Virus record (IMG/VR): IMGVR_UViG_3300046733_000124
Span: 1-29,651 of that record
Origin: a virus
DNA: 29,651 nt
Reading direction: 5' to 3' (one strand)
Under the pieces are notes generated by a model, which saw nothing but the letters and a program-made list of their open reading frames with translations, did no database searches and was not told where the DNA came from. The position numbers were made by a program, and so were the translations under genes. Below are positions 1 through 7,122 of the stretch, one piece after another. Position 1 is the stretch's first letter, and the number at the start of each line of letters is the position of its first letter.

Positions 1-78
1 AAAGCGTTTGTAACATCACAAGACGTAACAACTGCACAAAGTTTAGAGCGTAATATAGTAGAGGGCGCATCAATATAG
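1..78 (+). CDS. Tape measure protein, 3' end (duplicate of 29525-29602)
   Basis: Frame 1 is open from the first base to a TAG at 76-78 and encodes the last 25 residues of the tape measure protein. It is the same DNA as the end of the gene at 27866-29602, seen again because the contig is circular. It is not a separate gene. Confidence 0.95.
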   Translation, partial: KAFVTSQDVTTAQSLERNIVEGASI

Positions 79-97
79 TAAAATATAAAAATTAAAC

Positions 98-111
98 GTT
101 ATAGTTATATG
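98..111 (+). promoter_or_regulatory. Late-type promoter motif, copy 1 (before the protease)
   Basis: GTTATAGTTATATG, whose final ATG is the start codon of the protease gene. It is one of five near-identical copies, all at the head of structural operons. If the TATAgTTA core acts like a Bacteroidota -7 box, transcription would start at or near the ATG and give a leaderless message. The copies are seen directly; the promoter role is inferred. Confidence 0.6.
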
Positions 112-1284
112 AGGATAGTCGAACTTATTTTAGATGAAAATAGTGTAGAGGGTATAGAGGCTATCTCTATTGTAGAAAACCCTGCCATTGAGGAGGACTT
201 TGTTGCACTAAAAAACGAAGAAGTACAACTAGCACAAATAGACAAACAACTATTAGTAGGTGCTTTGCTTATTCCTAATAAACCTATATACAGACGTAGA
301 GGAGAAGATGAGTATTATATTTACTTCTCTAAAGACACTATCCGTAAGGCTGCTGAAATGTACCTTATGAAAGGCAATCAGAACAACAGCACACTAGAAC
401 ACCAACACAGCTTAAATGGGCTTACGCTAGTAGAGAGTTGGCTAGTAGAAGATGAAACACACGATAAGTCTAGGAAGTATGGCTTAAACGTGCCTGTGGG
501 TACTTGGATGGGTGTAGTCAAAGTAAACAACGATGAAGTTTGGAATGACTATGTAAAAACAGGCAAAGTAAAAGGGTTTAGTATAGAAGGGTACTTCATT
601 GATAAGATGGAAAGACCTAAAGAGCCTTTAAATGACTTTGAAGAAGAAGAAGCAGAGGAGATGCTATCTTATATCCGTAGAATTGTAAGAGATGACAAAC
701 GTTATAAAGACGGTAAGAAAGAAGAACTAGAAAGCTATTCAGATTATCCTGATGCTGTAAAAAACAACGCACAAAGAGGCATAGACCTAAACAAAGAAAT
801 AAACAACAAATGTGCAACTGACGTAGGTAAGATACGAGCACAACAATTAGCGCAAGGCAAACCTATTAGCGAAAACACTATTAAACGTATGTACTCTTAT
901 TTGTCAAGAGCAGAGGAGTATTACGATGAAGGAGATACTAAAGCGTGTGGCACTATATCCTACTTGTTGTGGGGTGGTAAAGCTGCCAAAAGATGGGCTG
1001 AAAGCAAACTAAAAGAATTAGGCTTATTAGAGTTAAGCGAAGTAGTAAGCGACACTATGGCTATTATAGATGATAGACTAGCATACTCTACTAAAGAACT
1101 AGCAATAAAAGCAGCACAAGATATAGGTTGTGAGAGTTACCACGAACACGAGTACGAGGGTAAGACTTGGTTTATGCCTTGTGAGCAACACAAATTAGAA
1201 AAGCCTTGCACATCAGGTTATAGACAATACGGAATGAAAGAGAAAGACGGTAAGTTAGTTCCTAATTGCATACCTATTAAGTAA
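109..1284 (+). CDS. Prohead serine protease, XkdF/S78-2 type, with extra C-terminal domains
   Basis: Probable capsid maturation protease, 391 aa. Residues about 45-170 match the XkdF-like serine protease pattern: a GALLIPNKPIYRR strand region, a TLEHQH segment giving candidate catalytic His98, and VKGFSIEGYF giving candidate nucleophile Ser158. Residues about 208-305 form a separate helical module (SDYPDAVKNNAQRG, then TIKRMYSYLSRAEEYY, then CGTISYLLWGG) that I recognise as recurring in phage head proteins without a known function. Residues about 323-391 form a Cys/His-rich tail (CESYHEHEYEGKTWFMPC, then GKLVPNCIPI). A protease just before scaffold and capsid genes is the standard order. The start ATG is embedded in a promoter-like motif. 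The protease call is firm at family level; the roles of the last two modules are unknown. Confidence 0.85.
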   Translation: MRIVELILDENSVEGIEAISIVENPAIEEDFVALKNEEVQLAQIDKQLLVGALLIPNKPIYRRRGEDEYYIYFSKDTIRKAAEMYLMKGNQNNSTLEHQHSLNGLTLVESWLVEDETHDKSRKYGLNVPVGTWMGVVKVNNDEVWNDYVKTGKVKGFSIEGYFIDKMERPKEPLNDFEEEEAEEMLSYIRRIVRDDKRYKDGKKEELESYSDYPDAVKNNAQRGIDLNKEINNKCATDVGKIRAQQLAQGKPISENTIKRMYSYLSRAEEYYDEGDTKACGTISYLLWGGKAAKRWAESKLKELGLLELSEVVSDTMAIIDDRLAYSTKELAIKAAQDIGCESYHEHEYEGKTWFMPCEQHKLEKPCTSGYRQYGMKEKDGKLVPNCIPIK

Positions 1285-1421
1285 TGGCTAAAAGAATAGA
1301 AGTAGCGCATATAATAAAACCTAAAGTAAGACGTAAGGGTGTACACGCTAAAACAAAAATGAGTAGCATAAAGGGTAGCAAACATTATAAGAAAAAATAT
1401 AAAGGACAAGGCAAATGTTAA
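1284..1421 (+). CDS. Conserved basic microprotein (45 aa)
   Basis: A 45-aa protein rich in Lys and Arg, ending HYKKKYKGQGKC. The start overlaps the protease stop by one base (TAATG), so it is probably translationally coupled. I recognise the pattern KVRRKGVHAKTK...YKKKYKGQGK as a family of short proteins common in Bacteroidota phages, usually near capsid genes. The charge suggests nucleic-acid binding, perhaps DNA condensation in the head, but that is inference. No enzymatic motif is visible. Confidence 0.75.
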   Translation: MAKRIEVAHIIKPKVRRKGVHAKTKMSSIKGSKHYKKKYKGQGKC

Positions 1422-1552
1422 AGAGATTTTTGACACCATCAAAGACAAGTCCTAAAAGCAGTAAACGTGGATGTTTATGTGCTGACAAAGACACTTACAG
1501 TACAAAATGCTGTAAAGGTAAATTGATAAATCAAGGAATAGGAAAAATATAA
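1415..1552 (+). CDS. Conserved Cys-rich microprotein (45 aa)
   Basis: A 45-aa protein with a basic N-terminus and a cysteine-rich core: RGCLCADKDTYSTKCCKG, followed by LINQGIGKI. Four cysteines (CxC and CC) could bind a metal. The start lies inside the end of the preceding gene (7-base overlap). The GCLC...TYSxKCC...QGIG pattern is familiar from Bacteroidota phage head regions. Function is unknown; conservation next to the protease suggests a head-assembly role. Confidence 0.75.
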   Translation: MLKRFLTPSKTSPKSSKRGCLCADKDTYSTKCCKGKLINQGIGKI

Positions 1553-1555
1553 ATT

Positions 1556-1918
1556 ATGAAAAAAGCAATGAGCAAAATTGCTCAAATAAATAAAGAAGAA
1601 CTGTCTGCACAAAAGGTGGAGTTAGCTTTAATAGATGATTTAAGAAAAGCAGAAAACGAGTTAAAACAATTAAGCAAGGAAGCAAGTGGAGATGGTTTAA
1701 GCCAAGTTAGAAAAGCTGTATTAAAAGCTGACAGGTCTTTTATAAATTTATTAAGAGCATCAGAAAATGCTATTGAAATAGCTGATAAATTTATTTCTGC
1801 TGCAAAAGAATTAGGCATAGACAGCAAAGAAGCGCAAGGAATAAAAAATTTAGCTAACTCACTTGAAGCTGATGCGGAATTTTGGGTAAAGGAATTAAAC
1901 GCATCACAGTATAGTTAA
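1556..1918 (+). CDS. Helical protein of unknown function (120 aa)
   Basis: 120 aa, strongly helical and rich in Lys, Glu, Ala and Leu, with heptad-like stretches at about 15-45 (ELALIDDLRKAENELKQLSK region) and 70-115. There is no signal peptide, membrane span or catalytic motif. It sits between the protease microproteins and the scaffold gene, followed by a promoter-like motif, so it belongs to the protease transcription unit. A minor head-assembly or scaffold-associated role is possible but unsupported by any recognised domain. Confidence 0.7.
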   Translation: MKKAMSKIAQINKEELSAQKVELALIDDLRKAENELKQLSKEASGDGLSQVRKAVLKADRSFINLLRASENAIEIADKFISAAKELGIDSKEAQGIKNLANSLEADAEFWVKELNASQYS

Positions 1919-1949
1919 TTATGAAAATGTAAAATAAGTTAAATAAATA

Positions 1950-1963
1950 GTTATAGTTATATG
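1950..1963 (+). promoter_or_regulatory. Late-type promoter motif, copy 2 (before the scaffold/capsid block)
   Basis: GTTATAGTTATATG, identical over all 14 bases to the copy at 98-111; the last three bases are again the start codon of the next gene. Together the two copies would separate a protease unit from the high-output scaffold and capsid unit. Confidence 0.6.
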
Positions 1964-2566
1964 AAAGCAACCGAAATGTTAAATAAGATTAAAACCTATC
2001 TAGGCGAAGAAGCTACTGACATTGTGAATGATGTTGAGCAAAGCCAAGAAAAGGTAGAACTAGCGACTGCAAAGCTAGACAACGGTACTGTATTAGAAGC
2101 AGAAGCGTTTGAAGCAGGTAAAGAAATATTTATTATTACTGAAGATGACAAAGTAGCATTGCCTGTTGGCGATTATACTATGGAAGACGGTAAGATGCTA
2201 GTAGTAGCAGAAGAAGGCATTATTGCTGAAATCAAAGACCTAGAAGAAGAAGCTGAAGAAGAAGTAGAAGCTGAAGAAGATAAAGAAGAAATGGGTTATG
2301 TTACTAAAGAAGAACTAGCAGAAGCAGTATCTGAAATCAAAGCTATGATTGAGGATATGAAGAAAGAAGAAATGAGCGAAGAAGTAGAAGCAGAAGTAGA
2401 ATTATCAGAGGAATTACCGAAAGAAGTAAAAGAGGAATTATCTGAACCTGCTGCCGAGCCTATTGCTCATAACCCTGAACAAAAAAATAACAATATTGGT
2501 GTAAAGTTTGCACAAAACAGAAAGCAAACAACACTCGATAAAGTAATGTCTAAAATTAACAATTAA
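1961..2566 (+). CDS. Acidic scaffold-like head assembly protein
   Basis: 201 aa and very acidic. Residues about 28-95 form a small beta-rich unit (VELATAKLDNGTVLEAEAFE, then ALPVGDYTMEDGKMLVV). Residues about 92-160 are almost uninterrupted Glu/Lys/Ala helix, probably coiled coil. The C-terminus is Asn/Gln-rich and basic. This arrangement directly before the major capsid gene is typical of the scaffold position in Bacteroidota phages. The role is inferred from position and composition; no catalytic motif is seen. The ATG lies inside the conserved promoter-like motif. Confidence 0.7.
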   Translation: MKATEMLNKIKTYLGEEATDIVNDVEQSQEKVELATAKLDNGTVLEAEAFEAGKEIFIITEDDKVALPVGDYTMEDGKMLVVAEEGIIAEIKDLEEEAEEEVEAEEDKEEMGYVTKEELAEAVSEIKAMIEDMKKEEMSEEVEAEVELSEELPKEVKEELSEPAAEPIAHNPEQKNNNIGVKFAQNRKQTTLDKVMSKINN

Positions 2567-2577
2567 AATTAAATAAA

Positions 2578-3498
2578 ATGCCAAACCCAACTATTACAAG
2601 TTCAAGTTACGCAGGAGAGTTTGCAGGAAAATATCTTGCTGCTGCACTTTTGTCTGCTGATACACTAGATAGCGGAACTGTTACTATTTTACCTAACGTA
2701 AAGTATAAAGCTGCTATGAAAGTAGGTTCTTTTGCAAATCTTGTCCGCTCTGCTGACTGTGATTTTGACGATAGCACCTCTACAATGACACTAACCGAGA
2801 AAGTACTTACTCCTGCTGAACTGCAAGTAAACTTACAAATCTGTAAGAAAGAATTACACGCAGATTGGGAAGCTGCTCAAATGGGCTTTAGTGCTTTTGA
2901 TGAATTGCCACCTTTATTCTCTGACTTCGTTATCGCACAGGTAGCTGCTGAAGTTGCTAATGCAACTGAAACTTCTATTTGGTCAGGTAGCACAGGAGAA
3001 GGTTCTTTTGATGGCTTTGATACTCTATTAACTGCTGACGGTGGTGCTGATGTAACTGCTGCTTCTGTTGATAGCACAAACGTAATTGCACAATTAGGTG
3101 CTATTGTAGATGCTATTCCTTCTACTGTTTACGGAAAAGAAGACCTTAACCTTTATGTATCTTCAAACATCGCAAGAGCGTATGTACGTGCTTTAGGTGG
3201 ATTTGTTGCTACTATTGGTGGTGCAGGTACAGATAACAAAGGTTCACAATGGTACAACGGTGGTCAGCTTTCTTTTGAAGGTATCAACATTGTTGTAGCT
3301 AAAGGACTTGCTGATAACACAGCAATTGCTGCACAGAAATCTAACCTATTCTTTGGTACAGGTCTACTAGATGACCGTAACGAAGTTAAAGTTATTGATA
3401 TGGCTGACCTTGATGGTTCACAAAACGTAAGAGTTGTGATGCGTTACACAGCAGGTGTACAATACGGAGTAAGAGGCGATATCGTTCTTTACTCATAA
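2578..3498 (+). CDS. Major capsid protein (HK97-fold type)
   Basis: 306 aa, forming the icosahedral shell. It follows the protease and scaffold genes and has the composition of a major capsid protein: few Cys, many Ala, Gly, Ser and Thr, with long amphipathic stretches. The segment ELQVNLQICKKELHADWEAA at about 84-103 and a C-terminal strand ending VQYGVRGDIVLYS resemble capsid proteins of Bacteroidota siphophages. Its length is normal for the fold. Codon choice looks more uniform than in neighbours (frequent GCT, GGT, AAC), as expected for the most abundant protein. A strong terminator follows at once. Confidence 0.85.
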   Translation: MPNPTITSSSYAGEFAGKYLAAALLSADTLDSGTVTILPNVKYKAAMKVGSFANLVRSADCDFDDSTSTMTLTEKVLTPAELQVNLQICKKELHADWEAAQMGFSAFDELPPLFSDFVIAQVAAEVANATETSIWSGSTGEGSFDGFDTLLTADGGADVTAASVDSTNVIAQLGAIVDAIPSTVYGKEDLNLYVSSNIARAYVRALGGFVATIGGAGTDNKGSQWYNGGQLSFEGINIVVAKGLADNTAIAAQKSNLFFGTGLLDDRNEVKVIDMADLDGSQNVRVVMRYTAGVQYGVRGDIVLYS

Positions 3499-3520
3499 TA
3501 TTAACTAACATAGAAAGGGT

Positions 3521-3550
3521 GGGCTAGGTGTATCCTACCTGCCCTTTTTT
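3521..3550 (+). terminator. Intrinsic terminator after the capsid gene
   Basis: GGGC-T-AGGT pairs with ACCT-GCCC across a 7-base loop (one bulged T), followed by TTTTTT. An outer AAAGGG/CCCTTT pairing competes with it. It lies 22 bases after the capsid stop and only 15 bases before the next gene, for which no separate promoter is visible, so leaky termination would make capsid mRNA more abundant than tail mRNA. Confidence 0.85.
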
Positions 3551-3565
3551 AATAAATAAATAAAT

Positions 3566-4105
3566 ATGAGTTGTGCAATAACAAAAGGTAGAGGTATAGG
3601 CTGTAAGTCAGCTTATGCAGGTATCAAAAATGTATATATACTTGATTATAGCGCAGCGATTGCAGCGTTAAGCCCTTCATCAGGAACGGTAACATTACCA
3701 TCAGATGGAAGTGCTGAATTTTTCAAGTTTGAGGTAAAAGGTGGTCAAACATCTTTAGAAACAAGCGTAACATCAAGCAGAGAAAATGGAACTACTTTTT
3801 ATGAAAGTACTCTAAATATTACTTTTCAAAACCTAGATGTTGCAACACAAGAGGAGATAAAACTCTTAAACAGAGGTAGAGCGCACTATGTTGTTGAACT
3901 ATATCCTGATGGTACAGGTACTACAAAGTACTTACTAGTAGGAAAAGACAACGGTGCAGAGGTTACAGGTGGTACTATTGTAACAGGAGCAGCAGCAGGG
4001 GATTTACAAGGGTTTACACTTACAGCAACAGCTAGTGAGGTTAATCCACCATTCTTTGCAACAGCACCTGACGAAAGTGCTGCAACACCTATTACTCCTG
4101 CTTAA
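3566..4105 (+). CDS. Probable major tail (tube) protein
   Basis: 179 aa. It starts MSCAITKGRGIGCKSAYAGI and continues as a beta-rich protein with Gly/Thr-rich turns (FKFEVKGGQTSLETSVTSS, then ESTLNITFQNL), ending in a flexible Ala/Thr/Pro tail. The GrGigCk...GGiK N-terminus directly after the capsid gene is a pattern I associate with tail tube proteins of Bacteroidota phages. There is no enzymatic motif. It could instead be another head-tail structural protein; the compact beta composition and high-expression position favour tube. Confidence 0.65.
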   Translation: MSCAITKGRGIGCKSAYAGIKNVYILDYSAAIAALSPSSGTVTLPSDGSAEFFKFEVKGGQTSLETSVTSSRENGTTFYESTLNITFQNLDVATQEEIKLLNRGRAHYVVELYPDGTGTTKYLLVGKDNGAEVTGGTIVTGAAAGDLQGFTLTATASEVNPPFFATAPDESAATPITPA

Positions 4106-4116
4106 TATATTTTTTA

Positions 4117-4124
4117 TATATTTG
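4117..4124 (+). promoter_or_regulatory. Host-like -7 box TATATTTG
   Basis: An exact match to the Bacteroidota -7 consensus TAnnTTTG, 12 bases after the tail tube stop. A transcript from here would start near 4130 and meet the terminator at 4155-4186 almost at once. I see no convincing TTG at -33, so this is tentative. Confidence 0.35.
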
Positions 4125-4154
4125 CGTAGAGTATAAGTTTTTTTTGATTATGAT

Positions 4155-4186
4155 AGAGGGGGGTGCATTAGCATCCCTCTTTTTTT
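4155..4186 (+). terminator. Intrinsic terminator after the tail tube gene
   Basis: AGAGGG pairs with CCCTCT and, inside, TGC pairs with GCA; a T run follows at 4180-4186. It closes the capsid/tail-tube unit and isolates it from the portal unit, which has its own promoter-like motif 24 bases further on. Confidence 0.85.
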
Positions 4187-4209
4187 ATTACAAATTCTCA
4201 CTTTTTATC

Positions 4210-4223
4210 GTTATACTTATATG
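4210..4223 (+). promoter_or_regulatory. Late-type promoter motif, copy 3 (before the portal block)
   Basis: GTTATACTTATATG; the last three bases are the start codon of the gene at 4221. It lies just after a strong terminator, where a new promoter is needed, which supports a promoter role rather than a ribosome-binding role. Confidence 0.65.
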
Positions 4224-4586
4224 AAGATTGTATCAGTATCGCAAACACAAACATTTAAGTATATACCAAGAGCAGAGTATGTTACTCAAACGCTTACATA
4301 TACTGTTACTGATGAACAAACTAACAAGTCTGAAACAATTACAGCATCTACTATTGTTGATAGCAATGAAAACTTTTTAACAGCTTCTATGACATTTGGC
4401 AGCAGCAACGCACCATTTAGAGAAGGACACTTTTACACACTAGAGGTTTTAAATGGCAGCACATTAGTATATAGAGATAAATTGTTTTGTACAGCACAAG
4501 CACCTGTAACACAAAGCAGGTATAATGTAAATAAAGACGTTTACGATACAAACGATACACACAATAACGATTATATAGTATTATGA
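4221..4586 (+). CDS. Small structural protein before the portal (unknown)
   Basis: 121 aa, mainly beta-strand, with regular alternation of Thr and hydrophobic residues (TQTLTYTVTDEQTNKSETIT) and a C-terminal FREGHFYTLEVLNGSTLVYRD segment followed by an Asn/Asp-rich tail ending NNDYIVL. I recognise similar short proteins next to portal genes in Bacteroidota phages but know no assigned role. It overlaps the portal start by 4 bases (ATGA), indicating coupling. A head-tail joining or tail accessory role is plausible from position only. Confidence 0.7.
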   Translation: MKIVSVSQTQTFKYIPRAEYVTQTLTYTVTDEQTNKSETITASTIVDSNENFLTASMTFGSSNAPFREGHFYTLEVLNGSTLVYRDKLFCTAQAPVTQSRYNVNKDVYDTNDTHNNDYIVL

Positions 4587-6373
4587 TACACGCTTTAAGT
4601 TTATCGAATTATGTTAGCCCTACTATTGAAGAAAAAAAGGGTAAGGCATTTGTAACATACGGAGATAAAAACTCATACTTTCAGTACCTAATAGACCGAT
4701 ACAATGGTAGTCCTACAAACAATGCTGTTATAAACGGTATTAGTGAAATGATATACGGCAAAGGATTAGATGCTACTGACAGCAACAAGAAGCCTGATGC
4801 ATACGCACAAGCCATTACATTATTACATAAAGACTGTTTACGCAAACTATGTGCAGACCTTAAATTGTTTGGTCAATGTAGTATGCAGGTAATTTACAGT
4901 AAGGATAGAAAAAAGATAGCAAGGGTTGAGCATATACCTGTTGAACAACTAGCTGCTGAAAAGTGCAACGATAAAGGAGAAATAGAAGCATATTACTACT
5001 CTAATGATTGGGCTAAATACAACCGTATTAACCAAGTAAAGCGCATACCTGCTTTTGGTATGAGTAATGAAGCTATCGAAATTGTTTACGTTAAGCCTTA
5101 CAGAGCAGGGTACAAGTACTATGCCACCCCTGACTATCAAGGTGGGTTGCAATATGCAGACCTTGAAGAAGAAATATCTAACTTTCATATAAATAACATA
5201 CAATCAGGATTAAGTCCTAGTATGCTTATCAATTTTAATTCAGGTACTCCTAGTGCAGAAGAAAGAGAACAAATAGAAAGACGTATCTATGATAAGTTTT
5301 CAGGAAGTAGTAATGCAGGTAAGTTTATACTATCGTTTAACGACAGCCCTGAAACAGCAGCTACAATAGACCCTGTACAATTAAGTGATGCACACAACCA
5401 ATATCAATTTTTAAGCGATGAGAGCAGCCGTAAGATACTTGTAGCGCACAGGGTAGTATCTCCTATGCTTTTGGGTATTAAAGACAATACAGGGCTTGGA
5501 AACAACGCAGAAGAGTTAGAAACAGCCACAAAGCTGATGATGAACTTGGTTATTAAACCTTTTCAGAACTTACTAATAGAGGCGTTTGATGAAATACTAG
5601 CTTATAATAATATATCTCTTAACCTATACTTCAAGACACTACAACCTTTAGAGTTTATAGAAATTGACAAAGAAATTGTTGATGATGAAACACAAGAAGA
5701 AGAAACAGGTGTAAAGTTAGCAAGTGATTTAGATAAATTTGTAGACACGGATATTGCTGATGCTCTTATAGATTTAGGACAAGATGAAGAAGAACTACTA
5801 AAAGACTTTGAAGTTATAGATGAACAAGAAGTAGACTATGACAATGACGATGACCTAAACCAAAAGATTAAGGAGTTAAACGAGCAAACTAATCTAGCTA
5901 GTACAGGTAGTGCCAAGCCATATAGTGAAAGCAAACAAGATGGTAAGAGTAAACAAAAAGGTCAAGAGGACAAAACATATTTAGTTAGATATATGTACAA
6001 CCCTGCAAAGACTAAAGGCACATCTAGGGAGTTTTGCAAAAAAATGGTAAGTGCTAAAAAGGTATATCGTAAAGAAGATATAAACGCTATGACAAGTAAA
6101 GTTGTAAATGCAGGTTTTGGCAAGGGTGGTTCTGACACTTATTCTGTATGGTTATATAAGGGCGGAGCAAGATGCAACCACAAATGGTTTAGACGTATTT
6201 ACGCACGTAAGGAAGGCTCTAAAAGTCTAGGTAGTGTAATTAGTACAACAGAAGCTAAAAGTCAAGGATTTAAGCCCGAAGCTAACGCACAAAAAGTACC
6301 TGTCGCACCTAAAGATATGAAGTATAAAGGTTATACTGCTGCTTATTGGAACAAAATGGGATTTAAAAACTAG
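4583..6373 (+). CDS. Portal protein with Cys/His C-terminal extension
   Basis: 596 aa; forms the dodecameric DNA entry ring and binds terminase. The N-terminal part (residues 1 to about 400) has the portal hallmarks of this group: FVTYGDKNSYFQYLIDRYNG, NNAVINGISEMIYGKGL, then a later SPMLLGIKDNTGLGNNAEEL segment. After an acidic linker (about 355-435) comes a second module, about 464-545 (SREFCKKMVSAKKVYRKEDI, then GKGGSDTYSVWLYKGGARC), with Cys485, Cys531 and His533 as a possible metal site. The last 50 residues are basic and Pro/Lys-rich. Fusion of this module to the portal explains the length. The portal call is firm; the function of the extension is unknown. Confidence 0.87.
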   Translation: MIHALSLSNYVSPTIEEKKGKAFVTYGDKNSYFQYLIDRYNGSPTNNAVINGISEMIYGKGLDATDSNKKPDAYAQAITLLHKDCLRKLCADLKLFGQCSMQVIYSKDRKKIARVEHIPVEQLAAEKCNDKGEIEAYYYSNDWAKYNRINQVKRIPAFGMSNEAIEIVYVKPYRAGYKYYATPDYQGGLQYADLEEEISNFHINNIQSGLSPSMLINFNSGTPSAEEREQIERRIYDKFSGSSNAGKFILSFNDSPETAATIDPVQLSDAHNQYQFLSDESSRKILVAHRVVSPMLLGIKDNTGLGNNAEELETATKLMMNLVIKPFQNLLIEAFDEILAYNNISLNLYFKTLQPLEFIEIDKEIVDDETQEEETGVKLASDLDKFVDTDIADALIDLGQDEEELLKDFEVIDEQEVDYDNDDDLNQKIKELNEQTNLASTGSAKPYSESKQDGKSKQKGQEDKTYLVRYMYNPAKTKGTSREFCKKMVSAKKVYRKEDINAMTSKVVNAGFGKGGSDTYSVWLYKGGARCNHKWFRRIYARKEGSKSLGSVISTTEAKSQGFKPEANAQKVPVAPKDMKYKGYTAAYWNKMGFKN

Positions 6374-6375
6374 AT

Positions 6376-6876
6376 ATGGCAACAGCATTATTTATAAATA
6401 GAACAGACCTTGTAAAGAATAGTATCATTGATGGTAATGTAGATACCAATAAGTTTATACAGTTTATCAAGATAGCACAAGAGATACACGTAAGAAACTA
6501 CACAGGTAGTAAACTATACGATAAGCTACAAGCTGATATTATTGCGGACAATCTAACAGGCGATTACCAAACGCTAGTAGATGATTTTCTTGCACCAATG
6601 CTTATCCATTTTGCTATGGTAGAGTATTTGCCTTATTCAGCTTATCAGTTAAAGAATGGTGGGTTATTTAAGCACACAAGCGAGAACGGAGAAACACCTA
6701 GTAAAGATGAGGTGGACTTCCTAGTACAAAAGGAAAGAAACCTAGCGGAGTATTACACAACAAGATTTATAGACCATATGAGTTTTAACAGTAATTTATT
6801 CCCTGAATATAACAATAACTCGGATGACGATGTTTATCCTGATAAAGACAGTTTATTTAATGGGTGGGTTTTATGA
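6376..6876 (+). CDS. Head-tail connector (adaptor) protein
   Basis: 166 aa, largely helical. The segment FIKIAQEIHVRNYTGSKLYD at about 29-48 and the helical stretch APMLIHFAMVEYLPYSAYQL at about 73-92 are typical of the connector/adaptor family that follows the portal in Bacteroidota phages (gp6-like, DUF6712-type). It starts 2 bases after the portal stop, so it is co-transcribed. Expected role: ring below the portal that joins head and tail. No enzymatic residues are seen. Confidence 0.7.
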   Translation: MATALFINRTDLVKNSIIDGNVDTNKFIQFIKIAQEIHVRNYTGSKLYDKLQADIIADNLTGDYQTLVDDFLAPMLIHFAMVEYLPYSAYQLKNGGLFKHTSENGETPSKDEVDFLVQKERNLAEYYTTRFIDHMSFNSNLFPEYNNNSDDDVYPDKDSLFNGWVL

Positions 6877-6983
6877 GAATGTACAAACCAAAACAAAAAA
6901 ATATAGTAAAACTAAAAAAGTATATAAATGGCAACAGGTTGGGGAAAAGTAATAAACAACATAGGCTTCGGAACGATATATAA
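6873..6983 (+). CDS. Possible basic microprotein (36 aa)
   Basis: 36 codons, extremely rich in Lys, Arg and Asn (MRMYKPKQKNIVKLKKY), starting in a 4-base ATGA overlap with the connector stop. A second ATG lies two codons in. It overlaps the next gene's start by 56 bases in another frame, which weakens the case. The coupled start and strong charge bias make it worth keeping; it may instead only serve to relay ribosomes to the gene at 6928. Confidence 0.4.
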   Translation: MRMYKPKQKNIVKLKKYINGNRLGKSNKQHRLRNDI

Positions 6984-7122
6984 CGAAAGCTGGGTAGGAC
7001 AATATGCATTTGTTAGTATTGTAGGCGATGCAAATGATTTATACAAAAGAGTAGATGACGCAGGTGGTACTATGGAAGCGCAAGCCTGTTTAGTAGAAAC
7101 ATTTAATAATTCAGTACAATGA
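6928..7122 (+). CDS. Small conserved structural protein (64 aa)
   Basis: 64 aa beginning MATGWGKVINNIGFGTIYNE, with a central hydrophobic WVGQYAFVSIVGDAND. The WGK.innIGFGtIY pattern recurs in short proteins between connector and fibre genes in Bacteroidota phages. It overlaps the first fibre gene by 4 bases (ATGA). A small tail or fibre-base component is likely by position; no domain has been assigned. Confidence 0.65.
   Translation: MATGWGKVINNIGFGTIYNESWVGQYAFVSIVGDANDLYKRVDDAGGTMEAQACLVETFNNSVQ

Larger units (their letters stand above)
1..127. repeat. Left copy of exact 127-bp terminal overlap
   Basis: Bases 1-127 are identical to 29525-29651 (offset 29,524), checked by reading both ends. 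The repeat cuts through the end of the tape measure gene and the start of the protease gene and has no boundary of its own. 127 is a common maximum k-mer length in short-read assemblers, so the parsimonious reading is a circular assembly rather than a biological terminal repeat. The true unit is 29,524 bp. Confidence 0.97.

Noticed and set aside
1-127. Genuine phage direct terminal repeat
   Set aside because: Exact length 127 and boundaries inside two genes fit a k-mer overlap of a circular assembly better.
4150-4224. 24-codon frame encoding a hydrophobic peptide whose stop overlaps the next ATG
   Set aside because: It runs through a strong terminator hairpin and its T run, which itself explains the Phe/Tyr-rich sequence; translation is unlikely.
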